DNA of 64,000 bases from Bacteroidales bacterium (GTDB lineage: Bacteria > Bacteroidota > Bacteroidia > Bacteroidales > F082), in the NCBI GenBank assembly GCA_017394865.1, contig JAFPWT010000017.1:62001-126000 (forward strand), given 5' to 3'. Each line of letters starts with the position of its first letter. Within the stretch, counting starts at the first letter, position 1. The notes under the pieces are model-generated. The model saw nothing but the letters and a program-made list of their open reading frames with translations. It did not search any database and was not told the origin of the DNA. Of the stretch, positions 12,201 through 21,000 are shown one piece after another. The position numbers and the translations under genes are program-made.

Positions 12201-15029
12201 GCCTCGGCAACCGCCGAACACCGAACCATAGGGGACATTGTCCTTGAACACATCGTCGGGTTTGCTGGGTTTGAGCATGCCCAACTGTCCGCCTTTAATA
12301 TTAACATAGGTGTGGCCGCTGTTTCTGACGTTTGTCCAATCAGCAGCAGTAAGGCTGGTTTCGCCGAAGTTGGTGCCACCGGAGATGCTGGCGTAGTTGC
12401 CCTTGCCCACCGAGGCCAGGTTGCCGCCGCCAAAGACGTTGCGCACCACATAGCCGCCGTTGACGTGGATGTGGGTGTTGCCATAGACCTTGCCGGCGAT
12501 GTGGCTGTATTGGTCGTTGCCGTAGGTATCCTTACCCTTGCCGCCACCGTACATGGCGTGGCCCACAAGACCATTGGTAAGGGTGATGCTGGTGCTGTCG
12601 TTGACGTAGCCGTTTTCGCCGCCACCATACACGGCTCCGGTGATGCAGTATTTCTTTAAGTTGTCCTTGTAGTTCTCAGGTGTGGCAGAAACCGTATCGT
12701 TGTAAGCGATGGTGATGACGGTCCTGTTCACGTTAGCGCAGTGGGCCATCGTGTAGCGGTTGGGGCCCACCAGACCTTTGCCACCGCCGTAAATGTCGCC
12801 ATTGTCTTCCTTGATTTCAGCTCCGTTCACGATATTGCCCATCTTGTCCTTGCCGGAGATGCCTAAACGACCGCCGGTGACTTGGATGTTGGTGATACCC
12901 GTCGGGTTGCCGTTGGCATCGTTGGCATAGGTGAATTCGTAAGGCCAGCTGAGTGCCAGAGCATGGGAGCCTTCGTCATGTTTGATGGAATCGACGGTAC
13001 CCACCGAAGCCATTTCGCCGCCGCCATAGACGCTCTTTCGCACCCATCCGCCGTTGAGCTGAACGAGGGTGCTGCCGAACACGCGGCCAGCCATCTGCAT
13101 TGGCGTGACCTGAACGGTGGTGGAAGAGCCTGCCGGGGTGTAGTTTCCTTTCATATTGAGGCTGTCGCTACCGTATCCGCCGCCGTAAACGTCGCGGTTG
13201 ACGGTGCCGTTGTCGACAATGACGATGGCGCTGTCGAGAACGGTACCGAGCTCACCGCCGCCGTACACATTGCCCCTGACGGTGCCACCGGTGAGGTGCA
13301 CCTTGGTTTGTTGTACGTGGGCCAAGCTGGGCCAAATGACGTTGACGGTGCTGTCGAGTTCGATAAGACGACCCTTGGCGCCGCCGAATACGTTGCCGCC
13401 GAGGGTATGGGTAAGCGTCGACTCTGTGTCGTTGCCGATGGTACCGCCGCTGACGTTGACCGTGGCCGTACCTTCCACCGAGCCCAAACGGCCGCCACCA
13501 TAGATGGAGCCGAGCAGGGTGCCTTTCTGGAAGTTGATGGTGGTGTTGCCTTTGACATCGCCAGCAGTAGCGGTCCAGCCCGAGAAGCCACGACCGGCGC
13601 CGAAGATGTTGCCATCCAGGGAAGAAGTGCCCCAAGTGCCGATGCGAACGGTGTCATAGGTCATGTTGACGGCGACCGTCACATCGCCGAGGACGTGGCC
13701 GTCTTCGCCGCCTCCGTAGATAGACCCGAAGATCGTACCTCCGGTGACCTCAATTTCGACTTCGCCGACGTTGGACCAAGTGCTGAACATGGGACGAGGA
13801 TCGCCCATGCCGCCGCCGAATAGCATGTCAACAACGGGGTTGTTCACAATGTGTTCAGGCATATCGGGCATACCCAAGGTGCCACCCGACATCTTGACGG
13901 TGGCCTTGCCTATGACGTCGGTGTACTCGTTGCCACCGTAGACACAGGTAAGGATGTGACCTCCTTCGATTTCGACCGTGGTGCTGCCGTTGACCTGACC
14001 GGCGGTGCGACGCCATACGCCCGGGGCGATGGGATAGTAACCAGAACCGCCGCCAAACACATTGCCGAAGAAGGAGTGTCCATTGGAGGCATCTGTGGAA
14101 CCGCCTTGGGAATCGTAACCCGAGGTACCGGCGTAAATATCGTAAATGGTATAGTTTCGTCTGTTGTAAGGCCAGTGGTCGCAATTGTGGAACTGGTTAG
14201 AGATGGTAGCGGTGAGCGTGCCGTTTTGAACAGCGTCGATGGCTTCATTCCATTGGGCGTCAGTGTAGATGCCGTCCCAATAGTGGTTGCTTCCTTCCAT
14301 ATAATGGCCGATGCCGATTTGGCCGCCTGTCATCTTGACACGGGTGTTGCCCAACACCAAGCCGTTTTCGGAGCCGCCATAGGCCGAAGCGGTGATCAAG
14401 CCACCGCTGATTTCGAGGTAGGTGGAGTCGGTGACGGCGAAGCCGTTGGCAAGGTGGTTGTTGATAGAGTCGGCCAAGCCCTTGCCGCCGCAGAACACAT
14501 AGCCGTAGTCGTCCAAACCCGGAATAAGCGCGGTGGGCATCAAGGCGGAGTCGATACCGACCTGGCCGCCCGAGATCAACACCTTGGCAAGGCCCGTTCC
14601 TGTGGTGCAGGCCGTTGGGATAGTGACGCTCTGGTTTCCATTGGAATCAGGAGAGGAATAGGTGACTGTGGAGTCGGCGGTATATGTACCCACCGAACCC
14701 AACTCGCCGCCGCCATAGACGGAGTGACGCACTTGGCCGCCCGTCATGGTGACATAGGTGTTGCCTTTCACGAGGCCTGCCGTCACGTCTAATGTGTCGC
14801 CCATACCACCGCCATAGACAGTTTCGCGGACGGTGCCACCATTCATGGTCACGTTGGTGTTGACGGTCACTTTGCCGATCTCGCCGCCGCCATACACGTT
14901 GCCTTTCACAACGACCTGCGCTTTGGCCATGCCGCACATCAGCAGCAAAATCAAGATGCCATATATACGTTTACGTTCCATAATCGAACCTTGGATAATC
15001 ATATTGTTGTTTCCTTTCTTCCTTATCAT
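6234..15029 (-). CDS. giant GGG-repeat secreted protein C (2931 aa)
   Basis: This encodes a very large secreted repeat protein of no recognised enzyme family. Its first ATG overlaps the stop of protein B in an ATGA arrangement, which favours coupled translation. ATG 15002 or 14981 would give a more compact signal peptide (MERKRIYGILILLLMCGMAKA, residues 17-37). The mature part is repeats throughout: GN-V/I-Y/F-GGG, a variable loop, then a V-x-I-x-GG strand, Gly/Asn/Thr/Val-rich and poor in Cys. Longer segments recur within it: a block containing GGHIL and FGGGxGDPRPxF occurs near 13790-14075 and again near 9385-9705. It ends in the same way as A and B (GNVFGGG..A-V-G-P-V-I) with a short tail and no sorting domain. 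A right-handed beta-helix surface fibre is the likeliest structure; its function is unknown. Confidence 0.88.
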   Translation of the reverse strand: MIRKKGNNNMIIQGSIMERKRIYGILILLLMCGMAKAQVVVKGNVYGGGEIGKVTVNTNVTMNGGTVRETVYGGGMGDTLDVTAGLVKGNTYVTMTGGQVRHSVYGGGELGSVGTYTADSTVTYSSPDSNGNQSVTIPTACTTGTGLAKVLISGGQVGIDSALMPTALIPGLDDYGYVFCGGKGLADSINNHLANGFAVTDSTYLEISGGLITASAYGGSENGLVLGNTRVKMTGGQIGIGHYMEGSNHYWDGIYTDAQWNEAIDAVQNGTLTATISNQFHNCDHWPYNRRNYTIYDIYAGTSGYDSQGGSTDASNGHSFFGNVFGGGSGYYPIAPGVWRRTAGQVNGSTTVEIEGGHILTCVYGGNEYTDVIGKATVKMSGGTLGMPDMPEHIVNNPVVDMLFGGGMGDPRPMFSTWSNVGEVEIEVTGGTIFGSIYGGGEDGHVLGDVTVAVNMTYDTVRIGTWGTSSLDGNIFGAGRGFSGWTATAGDVKGNTTINFQKGTLLGSIYGGGRLGSVEGTATVNVSGGTIGNDTESTLTHTLGGNVFGGAKGRLIELDSTVNVIWPSLAHVQQTKVHLTGGTVRGNVYGGGELGTVLDSAIVIVDNGTVNRDVYGGGYGSDSLNMKGNYTPAGSSTTVQVTPMQMAGRVFGSTLVQLNGGWVRKSVYGGGEMASVGTVDSIKHDEGSHALALSWPYEFTYANDANGNPTGITNIQVTGGRLGISGKDKMGNIVNGAEIKEDNGDIYGGGKGLVGPNRYTMAHCANVNRTVITIAYNDTVSATPENYKDNLKKYCITGAVYGGGENGYVNDSTSITLTNGLVGHAMYGGGKGKDTYGNDQYSHIAGKVYGNTHIHVNGGYVVRNVFGGGNLASVGKGNYASISGGTNFGETSLTAADWTNVRNSGHTYVNIKGGQLGMLKPSKPDDVFKDNVPYGSVFGGCRGMALADNYGPTGDLFGFVNFTHVTIGTEGGANTAPKIFGSVYGGAQDGHVRWSANTVVNSGEIGVDYNSTTAAATMGTASIDSKHWTARGNVFGGGSGLGTYDVYQLNSTTNQNDTLPTYNPNAGSVIQNVNLTVNGGIIHRNVYGGGDLASVGVPANGVPADSTSRTNVNIYASIGQNTTPNVYGGNVFGASRGRSQTNIDLDDFAHCSSTEVIIGKTTGTVSPVVPCSVYGGGELGMVNDSTHVTLNKGVVGTLGYTWQHNTTNHTTSPMDSLFISYGGDVFGGGQGLDSVRDAALVELNTKVEIKGGQVLNNVYGGGELASVGRHDASYQPVAGTGHTSVSIEGGQVGVGPVYVSKHGSSSTANDSICIPIGVNEYNGYVYGGGKGIGDDPMGYGSIYGKYYNLADVNTTSVTVNITSTDSINNRIWAGVFGGAEDGHVLDSTKVLYVSGLTGTTGTTGADGNIYGGGRNFLKKNYTAGRVGGNAIVEMTGGQIYGNIYGGGLFALTGVDYKYEMQDGDDHGNTFVRVKGGILGNNTKTHPEDPTNKEILIEVFSDFSMGNVYGGGKGDTEGIKGNPAASALLIGLVKNSNVTISEEDPTNHPTHVYGIVFGGGEVANVGKYSWDLDNTTHAISNIDTVANTGWAKVTINGGTIGGDRAKMRYEMATNDPNDGNYWTKYNDDLGYVYGGGEGIVDNPTNYDWVNTAHDGDMRLVDLMASVNHTEVEVNGGWIKASVFGGAEAGHVRGNTKVTINDGQIGAGDNTVDDKDELYSNAQFVSPLKDGGITTSDALYRTTHWIFGDTVVNGNDTTVYYKPFDLVLLKNDTIPSDGKSWFGNVFGGGSGWFPYVVDPGLSTAHCAWNPNSGRVWGNTHVVITGGHILNNVYGANESTDVGGKATIEIKGGTVGVPQTTEQIKENPSFGLVFGGGCGDPRPIFDNITIVDSTNVIITGGTIYGSVYGGAEDGHVLGDTRVTVNENDDTTIIGCTGLSTTDGNIFGGGRNFFGVNDASGRVAGNIYVTMTSGRIQGSIFGGGRQALSGVNVDGEFPDTGWDPAEHGNVTINVSGTTSGSGNNITYSTVIGNDRDQGIHLLCDNDESVGDIFGSGKGDTKNYINTRSGRVTNATINITGSPRINGAVFGGGEMASLGWWNENSGAYIENTGKAIVNIGREGQNDNPKIGTWLELDSDYLNDNFTTVGGDHYDHSVWTMVDTVTVNGTDRVRLVHTCTGNVFGGCQGDVDFEGWVNSDPDSWNNWPHMSRSREAEVNVYGGTIMSSVFGGSEQGTVAGNTKVTIKGGTIGNELTDSQGDKYNFGDVYGAGYGSDDADEDSHAITFFGVDTRTDKVAGRVYGSAQADILGGTLQSNVFGGAAFAYVGTDNNANLGTTVNMGNAAQSNYTIAGNVYGGNNRNGTVMGKVDVNVNAGVLGNATGNRTDVFGGGYGEFTAIAGDVDVTVDSLTGIAAPIIYGDVYGGSAFGSVNDNIGNDTTWVNILGGTIAKGQTRGTVYGGDVYGGGLGETGNVTKGQVNGVIEVNIGEYNTYESPATHTDTTEYFGYVTIGNNVYGGNNSGGSPQENVIVNIYGTDHIVGTNTVDDNGYAIDQVFGGGNYASHTAAGKTAYVNIFGCDNTIRRVFGGGDAAASQNVSTDIQGGRFAQVFGGGNGELYAANINGNVYLGIHGGEVGMSFGGSNLNGLISGTTTIVLDNNGPCGKTDVDEYFCGGNYVDVIGDVNATIDCQDGMTVRNLYGGCNKADVLDDPTTPEHEGNINLVVKGGTFQNVYGGSKGDLAAIGTGHTDRPVIIEGNVNLTITGGTIDTIFGTCNINGNVLGGVTINVYDSLNTTCPLVIHNIYGGGRTASYEPTDATGAYPEINIMRGTISQDTINTSTGIVLTGGNVFGGGYSTSYGIEAVVKSNPKITIGDNVVGHSSNVATVEGNVYGGGHGAKVEGNPHVILDGTSVVNVNGNVFGGGSQAEVTGNPKVEIR

Positions 15030-18000
15030 GGGTTGTTGGGTACTATCGTTACGTTGGTGCTTCCTTCGACGTCGGCTTGTTTGCCACCGCCGAACACGTT
15101 GCCCCCGATGGTGGTTTTACCTTGGAGAATGACGTCGGTATCGCCGATGACTTTACCGGCGCTACCGCCGCCGAATACGTCTCTTCCGACGTAGAACTTC
15201 TGTCCGGCCGCGGTGTCACCGATGATGACTTTGGGATTGCCAGTGAGCAAGCCATTGCCGTAGAGGTGGCTTGGGTTGCCACCCAAGCTGCCGCCGAACA
15301 CATCGAAGTTGACGTGGCCATTCTTCAGCTCGACGAGAGGTGAGATGGTGTTGGCGGGGGCAGTATATGCTGCCAAATTGTTGCCACCGTAGATGTAGTC
15401 GATGTCGAGTCCGCACGTTCCAGTTTGAGTAGAGTCGACGATGATTTGGATGGTGCCTTCAATGGTGCCACGATAGTCGCAGCCGCCGAACACCGTGCCG
15501 ATGTCGCCACCTTCGAGGGTTAGGATGATATTGCCGCCGGTGCCTACAAGAGCCGAACCACCGTGATTCACCATATATTCATGCAACTCGGGGTCGTTGG
15601 CTTGAGCCCAATCCAGCGTGGGGTATTTCTTCACATCGGCGGAGATGTCGGCAGAGCCTTCGCAGCCACCGAACAGGTACTGGATTTGACCGCCGCGGAT
15701 GGTCAGGCGGATGTCGCCGTAGATGGTAGCCAAACGGCTGCCGGCATACACTTTTCTGAATGTGAAGGTCTGTCCGCAGTTGACGGTTTCATTGATACCA
15801 TTGTAAACGGTAGCTTGGTTGGCGCCGAAGTAGTGGTTCTCGATCACCAGTGCATCGCATTCGCAGGTTTCACCCGTGGGGCAACCTTCTTGGAGGTGTT
15901 GGGTGCCTCCCACTTCACCGTGCATGTTACAGCCTTGGAAATAATAGGCGACGTGACCGCCCAGGAGGGTCATATCAGTACTACCTTGACCGATATTGGC
16001 CACAGAGACTTGACCGTTACCGCCGCCGAAGATGTTGTTGAAACGGCCGCCTTCCACCCAGACCACCGTACCGTCGGTATCGGCCGCATTGCCGCCACCA
16101 TAGACATTCTCGCTGGTGTTGTCGCAATAGTGGATACGTACGTTGGTCTTTTTCGCCCAACTCGGATTATTATCGGGATGGTAATTGGCTTGGTTACCAC
16201 CGCCCAACACATTGGCGATGGCGTAGGTACGGTCACTGCCCATATAGCTGGCTTCATCGGTGCTAGTATGGTGGGTTTGATACACATCCACATACACGTT
16301 CTGTTGAGGTGATCCATTGGTGTTGTTGCAACCATAGACGTTGCAGTGCACCAGAGAGGCTTGGCCGAAGGGCAGGCTTGCAGCGTTCTCGCGCGGTGCA
16401 CCGATGTTAACATGCACCTCGCCCCAGACTTTAGCAGCCACATCGCTGTGACCTGTGCCGAGGCTGGCTTTGTCGCCCAAGCCGCCGCCATAGATGTTGC
16501 CGCCTTCTTGGTAATATCTGTTTCCTTGTGCATACTCGTAGTATTTCAAGGAGCCGTTAAGTACATTGACCGTGGTGGTGTTCACCGGCGAGGCGGAGGA
16601 GCTGTTGACTTCGCCCAAGGCCGAGCCGCCATAGAGGTCGCCATAGAGCATCGGGTATTCGCAATGCGGAGTGGTGACTTCGTCGGCCGCACCGAAGTTG
16701 ACGGTGATGTTGCCTACGGTGCCAGTAGCTTGACCGTAACCGCCGCCATGGACGCTGACGGGCTTGTGGGCCTGGAGATCGGTCATGGTGCCGATGGTGG
16801 TTTGCGAGACATCGGTTCCCGTGATATTGATGGTGATGTCGCCAGTGACAGTGCCACTGGTGTTGCAGCCGCCGTAGACGCCTGCCATGCGATTGGAGTT
16901 GTCGGTGCAGACCTGGCCGCCACTGATGTTGATATGCGGGTTGGCGGTGACGCCGGCAGCGTTGCCGCCGCCCACCACCTTATATTTAACCTCGCCACCG
17001 ATGACGTTGACTTCAGGATAGGCGATAGAGGCGGTGGTAGGCGCGTAGGCCGACTGGTTGCCGCCGCCAAAGATGGAGTCGGTGGTAGCGCTGTAGACGT
17101 TGACCGTGACGTTGCCTTTGGGTGAACCGTTGATGTTGTTGGCACCGAAAACGCTGCCCAGGATTACGCCGCCGTTGATGGTGGCACCTGTCTTGTCCTT
17201 TCCGATGTTCACCACCACGCTGCCGTTGACTTCGGCGGAGATGGCCGGTGAAGCTTGTCCGAGGCCGCCGCCGTAGAGGTTGCCGTTCAGTGTGCCTTTG
17301 GCGAAGTTGACCGTAGTCACGTTGGTGGTGGTATTGAGGGCATGCACGTCGCCGAGGGCCGAGCCGCCGTAGATGTCGGCGTAGATGGTGGGTGCATTGG
17401 AGGCGTCGCCTATGTTGACGGTGACGTTGCCACTGGTTTGGGTAGCCGCACCATAGCCGCCGCCGAAGATGCCGCTAGACATCGGGGTGCCACTGACACC
17501 CAGGGTGCCGCCCAAGACGTTCACTTCGATATTGCCGGTGACGGTGCCGTCGGCGTTGCAACCGCCGTAGATGCCAGTGTTCACCGTGCCGTCTTCAACG
17601 ATGATGACCGGGTTGCCCGTCACACCTGCCAAGTTGCCGCCACCAAACAGGTTGTTGGCGTAGCTGTTGTCGCGACGGATGATGACGGTGTCGTTACCAG
17701 TCACACCAGCCTGATTACCGCCGCCGAACACGTCGCCAGTGACTTTGGCAACACGGTTGGCTTCAGCTATCGGATATCCTGATGGAATGGTCATGCTGGA
17801 GACATAGCCGATGTTGACCTTCGGGTTGGAGGTGACGGTAGCCAGATTGCCGCCGCCGAACACATTGCCACGGATACCGTAAGTAACACCTGATTCTTCG
17901 TTCTTGATGTGGATCACGTTGACCACAGGTGAGACGCGGGTGCTGCCGTTGTCAGGTTCGTAAGCCGTTTGGTTGCTGGCGCCATAAATGTTAGTGACAT

Positions 18001-21000
18001 CAAGTCCGCAGTTACTCTCCTCACGGTCAAGCACGTTGACGGTGATGGTGCCCGTGATATTGCCGTTGGCATCGCTGCCGCCATAGGCGTTGGTAACTGT
18101 ACCTCCATAGAGGTTGAGGGTGACGTCGCCGTAAATGTTGGCGGGCGTTCCGGGCGATCCAGCAACACCCTTCGATCCGGCAAACACATTCACGTATTCA
18201 CCGCCGTAAAGGTTCAGAGTGACACTAACGCCGCTGTTATGGTTACTCTCGCTGCCAATCCAACTTTGGTTGGAGCCGCCGTAAAGTGCGCCGATCTCTC
18301 CTACTCCACACTCAATGGTGGTGGTGACGCTCTTGTTATACGGAGCGGCATTGGCGCAGCCGAACACCGTGCCATAGACTTCGTCATCGTAATTGGCGCA
18401 ACCGTTGTATGAATTGCTGTTGGGGTTGGACATGAGGAGGTTGATTTCGTCGACGGAGCCTTGGATGTTGGCACCGCCATAGACCTCGTCGATGAGGCCG
18501 GCATACACGGTGGTGCTAGCGGTACCGAAGATGTTGGCTGCGGGCAAAGACAGATCTTCACCGTTGCCGCCGCCGATGACGCGGTGGATGCGACCGCCTT
18601 CGACAATCACGTTGGTATTGGCGCGGGTTGTCACGGAAAGCGTGGAGGCATCGCCAGTGCCCACGTCGGCGGCATTGCCTCCGCCGAAGACGCTATGGAT
18701 AGTGTTGTCGCAACCATAGACATGGACGACAGAGCCTCTCTCGGCGGTTGGGGTATAAGCGGCCAAGTTGCCGCCGCCGTATACGGCGCTGATGGCGTAG
18801 GTCTGTGTGAGGGCATTAGTGGCAAGCGTATTGACATTCCAACCTGCAGAAGGTTCTGAAGGATAGAGATTATGTGCCGCGTCGGCACCGTGAGCGGTCT
18901 TGTAGATGTTCACGAAGACGCTGTCGAGCGGCGAGCCGTATTGGTTGTTGCAGCCGAAGACACGACCATTATTAAAAGTGACGTTACCCGTATAGGTTCC
19001 GCTGTTGTCAGCGCCAATATTGACATAGGTCTTGCCATTGTTGACTGCTGCGACCGCGCTGATGTTATTGGCCTGATCTTCTTGTTGACCCAAGCCACCG
19101 CCGTAGACGTCGCCGGTGATGTTGCCGTTGAGGACGTTGACGATGGTGACGTCGCTGGCTGAGGTGTTGACGGAACCCATGGCCGATCCACCATAGATGT
19201 CGCCATAGATGGTGGGGCTACCGGTGGCGTTGCCGATATTGACGGTGACGTCGCCAGTGGTGCTGGTTTCATGGCCGTAGCCGCCGCCGAACACGTTGCC
19301 TTTGACATCAGTATGGCCTGATCCGATACCGGCATCGTCGCCCACTTGGCCGCCGAGGATGTCGGCGCCTGATTGGGCGCAGATGGGGGCGCTGGTGATG
19401 CCGGTGGCCACCAATTCTGCACTGTTGCCCGAGGTGGGGATGGTATAGACATCGCCATTGTCGCGATAGTCGTAGTTACCGTTGCCGCCGCCGTAAACGT
19501 TGCCGACAGTGCCGCCAACGACCACCACACGCGACATACCGCTCACGGTACCGCTGATGTCGCTACCACCATAGAGGTTCGGGTCAAGATAATTACCACC
19601 CTCCACAAGGACGAGGCTGTTTTCGGTGACACCGTTCATGCGGCAGCCACCATAGATGGCATCCATCACTTTGACGTTGGGGGTAACTGAATTATTGGTG
19701 CTAGCATCATTGTCTGGATCATAGGAAGCAAGTAGGCGTACATAGCTACCAATACCGGAATAGGTTTCCCCATTGTCAGCAACAATGTTTTTGGTAGGTG
19801 CATTGGCATCACTACCCGCAGTCATAGCGCCTTGGTTGCAGCCACCATAAACGGTGTTGACCTGGCCGTTGAGCAGGACGATATCCGACACCAGTGACAG
19901 ATCACCTTTGTTGTTGCCGCCGAAGATGGTGCCCACGTTGGAATAACCTATCGGGTTGGTCTTCACGTTGAGGAACACTTTGAGGAACTCGGTAACGGTA
20001 ACGCCATCGCCGCCGCCGTAGACGGTGCCAATATGACCGCCACTAGCACCGCCGTCGATGCCGACATCGACGAAGGTACAACGTTGGATGGGTTGGTTGG
20101 TGATGTCGCAACTTACCACGGTTTCCTTGTCACCCGTATAAGCCGCAGCAGCCGCAAAGCTTGTGAAGTATTCGTAGTCGCCGTTGCCGCCGCCATAGAC
20201 GTTGGTGATGGAGGGGTTGCCCGTGAGGCCGACATAGGTGTACACCTTGGGATCGAGCAACGAGGTGGCGTCGTCGGAAGCGGTATTATAGCTAGAAGGC
20301 AGTACACGGTTGGAGATCTGAGCCACCTTACCCATACGGTCGTTGCCGCCATAGAGCGACTTGTCAATGGTGCCGCCCGACACCTGCACTTCGTTGCTGC
20401 CGAACACGTCGGCCATATTGCCACCGCCATACACGCTGCCGTTGACGGTACCACCACTCATGCGCACTGACGCCAGACCCACGAATCTGGGGAATGAAGC
20501 ATGATCAGAAATACTACCTGACTGATTGTCGAAGCCCACGCAAGCCAGATTGCCGCCAGCATAGACATTGCCTTTGATGGTGGCACCGGTTTTGACGACG
20601 ACATGGGTCTCGTTGTGAGTGGGGGAAGCGAGGCCGACATAATTTTGGTTTGTATAGTTGAGACCTGAGGTATAATAGCCGCTGGCATCGAGGCAGTGGT
20701 AGAAGCCATTGCCGCCGGCGAAGAGGTTCTTGTAAACGATGCCGCCTGAAGCCACCACATAGGTACCACCATATACCTTTTGATATTCTGCGGGGGCAGT
20801 AGCATCCAGGTCGACGCGGGTGCTGCCAACGTCGCCACTGACGTTGCAGCCGCCGTAGACGCTGCCCACATGACCATCAAGGAGTTCGACCCAAGTGCTG
20901 TAACGGACGTTACTCACCTGGCAGCCGCCGTAAAGGTTATCGATTAAGATGGTGGGGCTGTTCATCTTCACGTGGGTACCATATTTCACAATCTCTTCGT

